The position numbers and the translations under genes are program-made. A stretch of DNA of 64,000 bases from an uncultured Christensenella sp. (GTDB taxonomy: Bacteria > Bacillota > Clostridia > Christensenellales > UBA3700). The notes under the pieces were generated by a model. That model was given only the letters and a program-made list of their open reading frames with translations, did not search any database and was not told the origin of the DNA. Below, in pieces: positions 52,678 to 62,017 of this stretch (positions are counted from its first letter, which is position 1; every line of letters begins with the position of its first letter). The stretch spans positions 1 through 64,000 of the forward strand of contig CAJUEA010000004.1 of NCBI GenBank assembly GCA_910584975.1, read 5' to 3'.

Positions 52678-52887
52678 TGTTTTTTGATAATTTTTACAAA
52701 ATTTATCTTTAGCAAATATTTTTTCACTTACGCAAAATTTATTTCATAACCTTTATTATACAAACACATTTATTATGAATTGATGATTTAGATTCTTTTT
52801 ATGTTTTACTATTTGCTATTATGACTTAAAAAATGTTGTTTAAGATTTTCAGCCTCAAGCTAAACAAAAGTAAATTTTGCTAAACAC

Positions 52888-52916
52888 TTGATTATTTTTT
52901 ACAATAATGATAAAAT
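52888..52916 (+). promoter_or_regulatory. Promoter of the hydrolase-DUF951-lepB region
   Basis: TTGATT (52888-52893), 17 nt, TAAAAT (52911-52916). The predicted transcript starts around 52923, inside or at the AAGGAG of the leader ORF. Confidence 0.65.
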
Positions 52917-52928
52917 ATATAAGGAGAT

Positions 52929-52979
52929 ATGTTGTTGCAATATAATTATTACAATTTTTGCAACACAAATTCAATCTGA
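52929..52979 (+). CDS. Candidate 16-codon leader ORF
   Basis: AAGGAG (52921-52926) precedes ATG at 52929. The ORF reads MLLQYNYYNFCNTNSI and its TGA (52977-52979) overlaps GAGGAG, the ribosome site of the next gene. The layout fits a translated leader or coupling device, but the SD-ATG spacing is only two nt and no attenuator hairpin is evident. Confidence 0.35.
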   Translation: MLLQYNYYNFCNTNSI

Positions 52980-52987
52980 GGAGATAG

Positions 52988-54676
52988 TTGTTTTTATCAC
53001 AACGCAATTTTGCCAAAATGAAAAAACACATTTTAACACCCATACAATTATGGAAAAAATTCAAACCTACAACCTCAAACTTTCACACAAATATAATCAG
53101 TTTTAAAAATTTGGGGTATATGAGTTTGTGCGAATTGTATTTCACCGCTTTGACAAAACAAGACGGCGATGTGCGTGTTTACACTCAAGTTTATTTTCCA
53201 AAAAATCCAACATCATCTGCAGTTGTTATTCTTTTGCCCGAATTTGACAAAATGATTGATTTTAATTATATTTCATTTGTCGTGCAAGCGGGCTTTCAAG
53301 TGGTTACTTTTGACATTGCAGGAAAAAGCAATTCCAAGCACTACACTCGTTACCCACATAGTTTGGAATACTGCAACTATATTTTTAGCAAAGATCATCT
53401 TAACACCTGCAACTATGGTGCAGACAACACATGTCTTTTCAACTGGTGCAAAATCACAAGGCAAGTAATAAGTTTTGTCAAAAACTTTTCGCCATCTGTT
53501 GCTCCAAGCAAAGTGCTTATGGCTGCACTTAACAATGGTGCAAACATTTTGTGGCAGGTTGCAGGAATGGACGACAGACTGGACGGAATAATTCCAATCA
53601 ACAACACTGGCTATGATGAATTTAATAGCAACTTGTCTGAAGATGTACCTTTATCACAGCTTGCAGAAAGAAATATTTGGTCATTGTGTTGTGCAAGTCC
53701 GTCATATGCTAAATTCATAAAGTGCCCTGTACTGTTTCTTGGTGCATCCAATAACAGACAATACAGCTACTCTTCCCTTTCTGATACATTAAAACTTATT
53801 CCAGAAGAAGTTACTCACTATGAGTGTGTATCTGTAGGATGTTCGCAAAATCTTTATAAGCAAGCATTATACACTCTTTTTAATTGGGTGGATGATATTT
53901 CAAATGACAGAAAAATGGTTACTCCACCAAAAGGCAGATTTGTTGTGCTTGATGGTAGGCTTTGGGCTTATGCAGACTTTGATATGGAATACGATTCCGT
54001 TGTTGATGCAAAAATCCATATTGCTTACGGCAAAGAAGTGGAAGGCATACGCAACTGGATAGGCTACACTGTTCATACTGACCTTGTTGGCACGGCAAGC
54101 CAAAAAATTAAAATTTACAATCCAGATGAGGAAATAAGTCTTGTTTGCACTGTTTACTATCGTAATGGTTCAATGTACACCTCTCCTCAACTGACAATAA
54201 AACCAAGCAACCTACAACAGAATATTCGTTTGAATGCTCGTAACAGCAGAATGATTTTTGACAAGGAATTTGGCACAAACGCGTTTTATCCTCGTGAAAC
54301 TGCTTTTTTTGCAGACAAAGCAAATATACATTTTGAAAAAGGAGCATTGGGACTGGAAGGAATCACAACGGACAGAGGCGATTTAGTTTGTTACAACATT
54401 GATGGACAAACAATTACCAATCCCGAAGTTTTGTTGCAATTTGACTACTACACTACAAAACCAAGAAACATTATCGTAGAGCTTGTTGATGACGATTTAA
54501 ACTCTTTTTATGCAAAACTGAGTCTTCCTGCATCGGATGAATGGCAAAGCATAAAAATACCACGAACATCTTTTGTGAGCAAAAATCTTTATCCAATCAA
54601 AACTTGGACTAAAGTTAAAGAGTTAGTTTTTTGTCAATCAGAAAAAGTGCTTTTTAACAACATAATTTGGGTATAA
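52988..54676 (+). CDS. Alpha/beta-hydrolase-like protein with C-terminal carbohydrate-binding-like domain
   Basis: The TTG at 52988 has GAGGAG four nt upstream; ATGs at 53018 and 53120 lack a good site, so the start is uncertain. Residues about 45-320 follow the acetyl-xylan-esterase-like alpha/beta hydrolase fold (VVILLPEFDKMI, GFQVVTFDIAG, GMDDRLDGIIPINN, CPVLFLGASNNRQ). The nucleophile elbow reads ALNNGAN (Asn182-Asn183) instead of GxSxG. The last ~150 residues resemble CBM11/CIA30-type beta sandwiches (DEWQSIKIPRTSF, LVFCQSEKVLFNNIIWV). No signal peptide. Catalytic ability doubtful. First gene of a plus-strand set. Confidence 0.65.
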   Translation: MFLSQRNFAKMKKHILTPIQLWKKFKPTTSNFHTNIISFKNLGYMSLCELYFTALTKQDGDVRVYTQVYFPKNPTSSAVVILLPEFDKMIDFNYISFVVQAGFQVVTFDIAGKSNSKHYTRYPHSLEYCNYIFSKDHLNTCNYGADNTCLFNWCKITRQVISFVKNFSPSVAPSKVLMAALNNGANILWQVAGMDDRLDGIIPINNTGYDEFNSNLSEDVPLSQLAERNIWSLCCASPSYAKFIKCPVLFLGASNNRQYSYSSLSDTLKLIPEEVTHYECVSVGCSQNLYKQALYTLFNWVDDISNDRKMVTPPKGRFVVLDGRLWAYADFDMEYDSVVDAKIHIAYGKEVEGIRNWIGYTVHTDLVGTASQKIKIYNPDEEISLVCTVYYRNGSMYTSPQLTIKPSNLQQNIRLNARNSRMIFDKEFGTNAFYPRETAFFADKANIHFEKGALGLEGITTDRGDLVCYNIDGQTITNPEVLLQFDYYTTKPRNIIVELVDDDLNSFYAKLSLPASDEWQSIKIPRTSFVSKNLYPIKTWTKVKELVFCQSEKVLFNNIIWV

Positions 54677-54678
54677 AT

Positions 54679-54861
54679 ATGAAATATAACATAGGCGACA
54701 AATTTATCTCAAAAAAACCTCATCCGTGTGGTGGAAATTGCTGGACAATTTTGAGGATAGGTTGTGATATTAAAATAAAATGCGATAAGTGCGAACACAC
54801 TGTTATGGTAGATTTGAATAAATTGCCTTCTATCATAAAAAAATACCTACCACAAGAATAA
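54679..54861 (+). CDS. DUF951 domain protein
   Basis: A 60-residue protein with the DUF951 pattern: KKPHPCGGNCW, ILRIGCDIKIKCDKCEHTVM. The family is small, nearly universal in Bacillota and often genomically linked to YchF/chromosome-partitioning genes; its role is unknown. The Cys residues suggest a zinc site. The ATG at 54679, two nt after the hydrolase stop, is preferred to the earlier in-frame TTG. It has no clear SD and likely relies on coupling. Confidence 0.88.
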   Translation: MKYNIGDKFISKKPHPCGGNCWTILRIGCDIKIKCDKCEHTVMVDLNKLPSIIKKYLPQE

Positions 54862-54983
54862 AAAAGAATAGCATTTTGTTAATATGTTCTTTGCATTTTT
54901 TGTAAGCTTAAAAACATATTGCAGAACAATGCATATATTGAATATAGACTGCCAAAACTTAAACAAAAAATTATTGAGGGATT

Positions 54984-55526
54984 ATGGAAAACAACAAACT
55001 TTTGAACAATGAGGAACAAAAACAACCTATTTCAAAAAAACAAAAAAGAATAACGGCAATTTTAATGGGCGTTGTCGCTGTTTTACTTTTGTTGTTGATT
55101 ATTTTTGTTTTTATTGTGTCACCTGCCACAATCTATGGTGAATCAATGTCGCCAACTTTGATTGATGGACAAATGATTATGATTTCCAGAATAAATCGCA
55201 ACCCTCAAATTAATGATATTGTAATTTACAAAAAACCTACTGAAAACAAAAAAGTTATCAAAAGAGTTGTGGGCGTTGCAGGAGATACTTTTGTGCTCTA
55301 TCAAGATGTGAACAATTACAAAACTTTGCGAAAAGAAAATTCAGATATGATTTTCCCACTAAGTGCAAATCAATATTATTTTTTGTCAAGCCAATACTCT
55401 AAAAATAAATTTACAATTAAAATCGGAGAGGTGTTCACTATAGGCGATAATTATGAAAACAGTGTGGACGGCAGAGATTATGGTGCTATACAAATTGAAT
55501 CAATTATCGGAATAAAAATAAATTGA
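54984..55526 (+). CDS. lepB: Signal peptidase I
   Basis: Cleaves signal peptides on the outer face of the membrane. The 180-residue, single-anchor form (TM about 24-46) is typical of Gram-positive SipS-like enzymes. The catalytic dyad is Ser54 in GESMSPT and Lys93 in IKRVVGVAGD; the GDNYENSVDGRDYG box is intact. GAGGGA is about six nt before the ATG. A terminator follows. Confidence 0.96.
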   Translation: MENNKLLNNEEQKQPISKKQKRITAILMGVVAVLLLLLIIFVFIVSPATIYGESMSPTLIDGQMIMISRINRNPQINDIVIYKKPTENKKVIKRVVGVAGDTFVLYQDVNNYKTLRKENSDMIFPLSANQYYFLSSQYSKNKFTIKIGEVFTIGDNYENSVDGRDYGAIQIESIIGIKIN

Positions 55527-55544
55527 CAACAAAAAAAGCTACGA

Positions 55545-55570
55545 AAATCGCTATTAAAGCGATTTTTTTT
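55545..55570 (+). terminator. Terminator of lepB
   Basis: AAATCGCT (55545-55552)/AGCGATTT (55558-55565) with an ATTAA loop, followed by a run of T to 55570. Confidence 0.9.
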
Positions 55571-56127
55571 GCGTTTTTATCCAATATTTACTGTTTTACA
55601 AAATAACATTTGAATAGCCATATTGAAAAATTTTTAAAAGAAATAGTTAAGACAATAACAATTAACTGCACTATTTGAAATGAAAATTAAGCTGTTTTTT
55701 ATTGCAAAACACAGCTAAAATTTATCAATCTGACAATATTGTTGCGTACAATACTATCATTTTTTTACTATTTTGCAAAACTCAAGTTCTTTGCTATATC
55801 TCCTAAAAACAAATACTTTGCTTTTTAATTTAAAGTGATATTTCTTTTTGTGTTTGACATAAAAGCAAAAGTAATCATAACAATATTATGACAGCCAAAT
55901 ACAAAAGTTTGATTTTCCATTAAATATCAAATTTACCACTTATTTTTATCTCATGCTCTGATTTTCAAAACGAAAATCGCAAGCTTTTGACATCTAAAAT
56001 TTAAATAGGCTTAATGCATAATTTGTGAAATTGCCAAAATTTAGCAGTTTTATCTCTAATATTTTGCTCAATCAAACATTTTTTTCCATTTTAACAATAA
56101 AATTTTGTTTTTATTATATTGCAGTCG
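55571..56127. other. Long AT-rich gap before plsY
   Basis: About 560 nt without an ORF above background on either strand and without a structured RNA I can recognise. Several short dyads (e.g. ATTTTCAAAACGAAAAT near 55964) occur. The plsY promoter lies at its right end. Confidence 0.5.
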
Positions 56128-56156
56128 TTGACACTGCCAAATTAATGTGTTATAAT
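56128..56156 (+). promoter_or_regulatory. Consensus promoter of plsY and the repeat protein
   Basis: TTGACA (56128-56133), 17 nt, TATAAT (56151-56156): perfect housekeeping consensus, 37 nt before the plsY ATG. Confidence 0.9.
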
Positions 56157-56193
56157 TAGCATAGATTATTATAATAAATTAATACGAGTAATT

Positions 56194-56841
56194 ATGCAAG
56201 ATGTATACCTTTATTTGATTTTTATCCCTCTTTGTTACATTGTCGGCAGCATAAACTTTGCAACTTTAATTGCGGCAATAAAAAACAAAGACATAAAAAA
56301 ACTTGGTTCAGGTAATCCCGGCACTATGAATATGTTGAGATCAGTGGGCAAGTTTTGGGGATGTTTGACTTTTGTACTTGACTGCGCAAAAGGTATTGGC
56401 TTTGCCTTAATTGGCAAATTTGTTTTCAAGGACAGCAACCTTGCAATGCATGTTCTTGGATTAGCAACCGTATTGGGGCATATTTTTTCCTGCTTTTCAA
56501 AATTCAAAGGTGGCAAAGGTGTTGCAACAAGTTTAGGTGCGTTTGCTGTTATCTCCCCTATCGCTTTTGCGGTGGCGTTTGTGCTTATGCTGGCATATCT
56601 TGCCTTTGCCAAAAAAGGCTTTATTGCATCTCTTTTTGCAATATCATTGCTTGTGGTTACAAACATCATAAAAAATTGTTTGATAAGGGAAAATTATTAC
56701 TACATTTGTTTGGTTTTGCTTGTGGCTTGGTTAGTATTGATCTTTAGCACACATGCAAGCAATTTCAAACGACTTAAAAACAATACGGAAAATTCACTGA
56801 CCTTGTTTGGCAGTGAAGAAAACGATAAAAAGGAGAATTGA
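56194..56841 (+). CDS. plsY: Acyl-phosphate:glycerol-3-phosphate acyltransferase
   Basis: Membrane enzyme that makes lysophosphatidate, the first step of phospholipid synthesis. In the 215-residue protein about five hydrophobic segments and the three PlsY motifs are visible: GSINFATLI, then LGSGNPGTMNMLR (motif 1), GHIFSCFSKFKGGKGVATSLG (motif 2), and a degenerate third near FIASLFAISLLV. The ribosome site is weak (ACGAG). The stop lies three nt before the ATG of the giant exported protein, whose SD is inside or right after plsY. Confidence 0.95.
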   Translation: MQDVYLYLIFIPLCYIVGSINFATLIAAIKNKDIKKLGSGNPGTMNMLRSVGKFWGCLTFVLDCAKGIGFALIGKFVFKDSNLAMHVLGLATVLGHIFSCFSKFKGGKGVATSLGAFAVISPIAFAVAFVLMLAYLAFAKKGFIASLFAISLLVVTNIIKNCLIRENYYYICLVLLVAWLVLIFSTHASNFKRLKNNTENSLTLFGSEENDKKEN

Positions 56842-56844
56842 CCT

Positions 56845-59800
56845 ATGAGTGAACAATTCAACAGGAGTAATTTTGAACAAAATCCTTCAAAGATGAAAAA
56901 GAAACACAACACAAAAGATTATGTTGCGAACAATGACTCTACTCTTTGTGATAATGACCTTTTGTCTGAAGAGGATATAAAGCAAATTAAAGAGGAAAAC
57001 TGGAAAGAAAAACATATGCCTAAGCCTTGCAAAAGAGAGGAAAAATATAGGCAAGAAATGTGTCGTTTGGAAAACGAGTCTCTTTCCAATGAATTGTCCA
57101 AAGAGGATGCAAAAAAACTTAAAAAGGTTACTAAAAAATACAATAAGCTTTATGCTTATCGTCATAAAAATCACTCAAGCAGTCACTCTTGCCTAAAATG
57201 TTGTGTTATTTCAATTGTTTTAGTTTTTGTTATTGGTGTAACCGCTGTTTTTGGTGGATATAAATTGTTTGGCGAGCAATACACTGGTCTTACTTTCTTT
57301 GAGCTTACTGATATGCTTTCTAATCTTTACAAAGCTGACGAAAGCAAAATTATTACTAATCCATTTGATGCTAAAGCAGACAGCGATGCATTTTTTAACA
57401 CTTTAGAAAATGCTCTTTTGTTGGATACAAACATCACTATTGACGATATTTTAAATCTCGTTCCTATAGGAAAAGGTGGTACTGGTTCAGAATCTGCGTC
57501 TGTTTCTGACATTCTTGATCAAGCAAAAGATCCTATTGCAAGCGAAAATGGTAGCTTGACAGGTAATACATATTTGGATGAATTGTTGGAGCGTTCTAAA
57601 TTTGATTTTTCTAGCCTAAAAGATTTTAATGGTGGAGAAAGAAAGTGGGAAATCACTGACAAAATGATTGGTGCTTTGTTACAACAAGTTGTTTTGAACA
57701 TTGACAAAGTTGATTTAGGCTTGAACAATGGCGAAGAAGGTATCGACTACGCAAAATTAATTAAAAATAATTTTGAAATCAAACAATGCGTTCTTACAGG
57801 AAACAAATTTGACGAAAAAGCAACAACAATGTCTCTTACAATCAAAGTTAACATCAGAAATTTGATAACAGACATCATCTTTAATGACAAAAACACTGAA
57901 AACGACGAAGAAAAAGAAACTAAATTTTCTGAAGATGTTTTCAAAATTGCTATGACTAAAACAGGTATTGTTCCTGAAAGCATTTTCTTGACTGCAACAA
58001 CTACTCCAAAACTTGACAAAGCTCCTGTTTTGGGAATTAATGCGATTGACAATGAAAAATTGCAAACTTTGCTTAAAACTATTGATACAAAATTGACAAA
58101 CGGCGTTATTGAAAGCAATTTCAACAAAGTTGGTTCAACAATTTTTGAGTATTTCAACAAAATTTCTCAAATGATTGACGAAAATGGCAATGGTATCATT
58201 TTTGCAAATTCTTTAGACGCTGACGGCAATATTATCAACAGCTATGTTGAAATTGACATTTTGCAAAAAGCATTGAAAACAATGAAAATTACAAATGTTT
58301 CAACATCTGATTTCTTGTTGATGGTAAGACACCTTCACACAATCGGTCTTGATTTTGACAATAACGAAGAAACTTACTTCAAAGAAAATGGACTAACAAA
58401 CATTACAACAAAAGAAGATTATGAGGCGGACAGAAATGCCTTGTTTGCAGCTTTTGGTGTGGATGAGAATTATTATAAAGATATTGAGGCAAAAGATTTT
58501 ACAAATGCATTGCAAAATATTCCTTCAAAAATCAATATCAAAAAAGAAAAAGACGGCAAAGCTCTTTATGAATATACTCAAGACGAATTGAAACACGCAT
58601 CTTTGTTCACTGACAAGGGACTTGCTCAGATTATGAACACCTTGATTGCTGATAAACTTGGCGAAAAATTTACCTTGGATATTTGTCAACTTGATATGAC
58701 AGAAACTAAAATGGATATTTACGCAAGAATGAACATTCAAGATATGATTAGAAATCAACTTACAAATGTTCCAACAAGCTTGCAACCATTTATGCTTTCA
58801 ATCTTCCCTGAAAAAATTTATGTTAAAATTATTGTTAACATGGATAAAACTCAAGGTTGCGATATCATCTTCAACTATACAAAAGCTGGCGAAGACGGCT
58901 CTGATGAAGAAATTATGAACGAAAGCGATAAGATGCTTGAAACTATTGCATTGTTAATGCAAAATTTGAATGGCACATCTTACTCAAAAGATGCTATTAT
59001 TCAAAAGTTGAGCGATGCTATCTACCCTGCACTTGACAGCTTTGCAACAAGCGAAAACGCTGAAATTCAAGTTGAATTTGCAAAAGGTGGCTTGCAACTT
59101 CCTACAATCTATGATGTTGTGGCAGGCATCATCAACAAAGATTCTTCTGACAAAATGAGTGCTGAAGAAATTCAACAAACAATGGCTTGCTATTATGACT
59201 ACGGTGACCCTGATTTGATTGACAGCTATGGCGATATTGTTGACAATGTAGGCACTACTTACCTTACAGGTGCAAATGGTTTTATTAACCGTGAATTGAC
59301 AAAGAAATTCTTCATGAAAAACTTGGCAAATAGGCCTATAACCGAAGATAATGCATTTGATATTTTGACAAATATTGGAGCCAACTTGTCAGAGGCTAAT
59401 ATCAGCGATAACTTTAATTTGAAAGATATAAAAGAAAACAAAAATTCTGCTGAGTCTGGCAATTTGAACATTTCTGCACTTGAGTTTGCAAAATTGATAA
59501 GCAAACAAATTACTATCATTACAGATATTGGTTTCTACAAAAACTTTAAACTTGTTGATATGCAAATGAATGTAGACACAAAAACTCTTTCATTTACAAT
59601 AGCAGCTTTGCTTGATAGCGAAAATCAATCAACAGGTGCCAACGGAATCAATTTGGATAACTTTGCAGCTAAATATCTTGTTATAAAGGCAGATGTACTG
59701 CTTGATGACAATGACTTAGCTGATAACAATGGATACAAAACAACAATCAAAATCAACAATGCTGAAGGCGAAAAAATCAACACATTGCTTAAGATGGTAA

Positions 59801-60870
59801 CAAAAATTACTGGTCAATCTTCAGATTCTTTTGACACAGAAAAAGTTACTGGCGACATTGGTAAATCAATAAAAGACGCATTTGATAAGTTTACTGCACA
59901 AGGCATTGCACTAATCCCATCAAACAAAATTGAAATTGGCGACACTACTACAAGTGGCTTTGCAAGTACAAATGTATACGAATTGATTGGCAAACAAATT
60001 CTAAATAGCAACTACGCTGATGGTGATGACGAAAAGTTGAGAAGTATCATTTACAACTTGAACAATTTGCCTGGTAAGCTTGACACAACTGGTGAATCTA
60101 GTTATAGGCCTTTTGCAGAAGAAGTCGTTGCTCCATTTGTTTGGAAAGAAAACGAAAATGGTTTCTTTGATGCAAACGGAAAATTTGATGCAAATGGTTC
60201 TGAACTAAGCTTGTCTTACATTGACCCTAGTGACAATAAGTTGTTGATTTTTGACAAGTTTATTGGACAACAAATCAAATCTACTGAGAAAAAAGACGAT
60301 GCTACTCATTTGATTAAATTCTCTATATTTACAAATGACGCAAACAACCAAGAGCTTTACAAGTCTTACACTAAAGACTTAGGAATGCCTGATTTCCACC
60401 CTGATTTGGTTAGAAACGCAAGTGCTAATGGTGTTATGTTCTTGCATTATCAAATGTCTATTGCAGGACTAGGTGGCAGTGGCGTTGCAACAAAAGTTCT
60501 TCCAAGCAATATTTATGGTGGCGCATTCATTGATTTGGCACCATTGGCTAATATGGCAGACATTAATCCACTTTCATATATCGTTGGTTTGGATGAGGAC
60601 GCTAGCGAGTTCCTAAACAAAATTATGAACAACATTTCAACTGGTGACCCAATTGATTTTGGAAACAAAATTCAAACATTGGCAACAAAAGCTCTTCAAA
60701 CAGACATTACATTGGATATCTATGATAATACACAAACAATCAAAATTGGCGCTTTGTATAGTCAATTCGATTTGGAAAGCACATCTGGTTATACAACAAT
60801 GCAAAAATATTGCACAGGCTTGTTCAGATGTAAAGTTCAAGGTCCAACAGCAACACCTGAAACAAAATAA
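56845..60870 (+). CDS. Giant exported single-span protein with four degenerate repeats
   Basis: I do not recognise this 1341-residue protein. Residues 1-115 are charged, Lys/Glu/Ser-rich and presumably cytosolic. One membrane helix (117-139, CCVISIVLVFVIGVTAVFGG) anchors ~1200 outside residues. In that part a unit of about 110-140 residues seems to recur four times (about 272-412, 589-708, 879-988, 1138-1264). It begins with a D-K-hydrophobic helix, has a strand with a D/N-rich hairpin (LTIKVNIRNLI, IYARMNIQDMI), then a P.xIY strand and ends with a helix like EKLQTLLKTI or EKINTLLKMV. SD AAAAAGGAG. It is co-transcribed with plsY. An envelope role is inferred only. Confidence 0.75.
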   Translation: MSEQFNRSNFEQNPSKMKKKHNTKDYVANNDSTLCDNDLLSEEDIKQIKEENWKEKHMPKPCKREEKYRQEMCRLENESLSNELSKEDAKKLKKVTKKYNKLYAYRHKNHSSSHSCLKCCVISIVLVFVIGVTAVFGGYKLFGEQYTGLTFFELTDMLSNLYKADESKIITNPFDAKADSDAFFNTLENALLLDTNITIDDILNLVPIGKGGTGSESASVSDILDQAKDPIASENGSLTGNTYLDELLERSKFDFSSLKDFNGGERKWEITDKMIGALLQQVVLNIDKVDLGLNNGEEGIDYAKLIKNNFEIKQCVLTGNKFDEKATTMSLTIKVNIRNLITDIIFNDKNTENDEEKETKFSEDVFKIAMTKTGIVPESIFLTATTTPKLDKAPVLGINAIDNEKLQTLLKTIDTKLTNGVIESNFNKVGSTIFEYFNKISQMIDENGNGIIFANSLDADGNIINSYVEIDILQKALKTMKITNVSTSDFLLMVRHLHTIGLDFDNNEETYFKENGLTNITTKEDYEADRNALFAAFGVDENYYKDIEAKDFTNALQNIPSKINIKKEKDGKALYEYTQDELKHASLFTDKGLAQIMNTLIADKLGEKFTLDICQLDMTETKMDIYARMNIQDMIRNQLTNVPTSLQPFMLSIFPEKIYVKIIVNMDKTQGCDIIFNYTKAGEDGSDEEIMNESDKMLETIALLMQNLNGTSYSKDAIIQKLSDAIYPALDSFATSENAEIQVEFAKGGLQLPTIYDVVAGIINKDSSDKMSAEEIQQTMACYYDYGDPDLIDSYGDIVDNVGTTYLTGANGFINRELTKKFFMKNLANRPITEDNAFDILTNIGANLSEANISDNFNLKDIKENKNSAESGNLNISALEFAKLISKQITIITDIGFYKNFKLVDMQMNVDTKTLSFTIAALLDSENQSTGANGINLDNFAAKYLVIKADVLLDDNDLADNNGYKTTIKINNAEGEKINTLLKMVTKITGQSSDSFDTEKVTGDIGKSIKDAFDKFTAQGIALIPSNKIEIGDTTTSGFASTNVYELIGKQILNSNYADGDDEKLRSIIYNLNNLPGKLDTTGESSYRPFAEEVVAPFVWKENENGFFDANGKFDANGSELSLSYIDPSDNKLLIFDKFIGQQIKSTEKKDDATHLIKFSIFTNDANNQELYKSYTKDLGMPDFHPDLVRNASANGVMFLHYQMSIAGLGGSGVATKVLPSNIYGGAFIDLAPLANMADINPLSYIVGLDEDASEFLNKIMNNISTGDPIDFGNKIQTLATKALQTDITLDIYDNTQTIKIGALYSQFDLESTSGYTTMQKYCTGLFRCKVQGPTATPETK

Positions 60871-60884
60871 AATTACAACAATCA

Positions 60885-60915
60885 AAAAAGCGTTCATTTT
60901 CTGAGCGCTTTTTTT
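60885..60915 (+). terminator. Terminator of the giant protein gene
   Basis: AAAAAGCGTTC pairs with GAGCGCTTTTT (one G-T pair) around ATTTTCT, then a T-run. Confidence 0.9.
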
Positions 60916-61082
60916 ATGCTCTAGCAAATATTGGTAATATTTTAATAAATTTTTCCTTATTCTATTATTTTACGGGCAAAAGCATAATGCAACAAGTTAA
61001 TACAATTTTTTTAGAGAAATACGCTACACGAACAACAAAAAATGCATATAGACTGCCCTACCAAAAATACGGCAAAAACTTA
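60916..61082. other. Intergenic stretch with a short repeat
   Basis: ATATAGACTGCC...GGCAAAAACTTAAAA (about 61037-61085) echoes ATATAGACTGCCAAAACTTAAAC at about 54942-54965 just upstream of lepB. No gene is visible. Confidence 0.4.
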
Positions 61083-61119
61083 AAAGAATGATTTCAGTGT
61101 TTAACTGGAATCATTCTTT
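61083..61119 (-). terminator. Terminator of pheA
   Basis: AAAGAATGATT.CAGT and ACTGGAATCATTCTTT form a long stem (one G-T pair); on the minus strand it runs on into TTAAGTTTTTG. Confidence 0.75.
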
Positions 61120-61213
61120 AAAATAAATTTTTATTTTGTCTAATGCTTAGTTTTTTATTATTTTTTAAAAGTTGATTAAAATTATCTTTGTTTATACAAA
61201 CATTGGCTGTTTA

Positions 61214-62017
61214 TTAATATACTCCTCTAACCTTACAAGTTAGGCACTTTGTTGAAATTTTTGTAAGCAGTTGCTTAATTTTTTCATCATTAATACTGCC
61301 CTCAAAGTCAATATAAAATCTGATTTTAAAGCAAGTATTTGGGATGTTTCTGGATTGTATTCTTGTTAGGTTGATATGATATTCAGAAAAAATATTCAAC
61401 AACTCTCCAAGCACATTAGGCTTGTCCTTTAGTTCAAGTGCGACACTGACAATTTTATTTTGCTTTACTTCTTGCAAATCTTTTGTCAAAAGAATAAATT
61501 TTGTGTAGTTGTTTTCCACATTCTGAATGTTTTCTTTCAAAATTTCAAGTCCATATATTTCGGCAGCAAGTCTTGATGCAATAACGGCATGTGTAATGTC
61601 CCCTTCCTCTGCCAATTTTTTGCTTGCAATGGCTGTGTTAAATTCATTGAACAACTGATATTTGCCTTTTTGCAAAAACTTGTCACATTGCATTAGTGCT
61701 TGTGGATGAGAGGAAACCTTTGTGATATCCACAATAGTACTACCCTTTGCACCAAGCAAACAATGATTGATTTTTATGTCACCCATTGCAACATAACAAA
61801 CATTGCTTACATCAAGCAAGTCATATGTTTCACGAACATCGCCTGCTGTGGAGTTTTCAATCGGCAAAATGCCATACTTATAATTTCCTTTTTCAATGTT
61901 TTGAACTACTTCTTCAAAAGTTGCAACAAAATCAATATCGCTATAACCTAAGCTTTTTGCAAAAATATGAGAATATGAACCTGCAACACCTTGAATTAAT
62001 ATTTTTTTATTTTCCAT
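61214..62017 (-). CDS. pheA: Prephenate dehydratase
   Basis: Converts prephenate to phenylpyruvate for phenylalanine. The 267-residue monofunctional form lacks a chorismate mutase. The periplasmic-binding-like catalytic domain (1-180) contains QGVAGSYSH, PIENSTAGDVRETYDLL and NNYTKFILL (the usual TRF is TKF). The C-terminal ACT domain (about 190-265) has VLGELLNIFSEYHINLTRIQSR (usual ESRP), the phenylalanine feedback site. AAGGTAAG precedes the ATG. Stands alone between pheA and gyrA terminators. Confidence 0.95.
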   Translation of the reverse strand: MENKKILIQGVAGSYSHIFAKSLGYSDIDFVATFEEVVQNIEKGNYKYGILPIENSTAGDVRETYDLLDVSNVCYVAMGDIKINHCLLGAKGSTIVDITKVSSHPQALMQCDKFLQKGKYQLFNEFNTAIASKKLAEEGDITHAVIASRLAAEIYGLEILKENIQNVENNYTKFILLTKDLQEVKQNKIVSVALELKDKPNVLGELLNIFSEYHINLTRIQSRNIPNTCFKIRFYIDFEGSINDEKIKQLLTKISTKCLTCKVRGVY

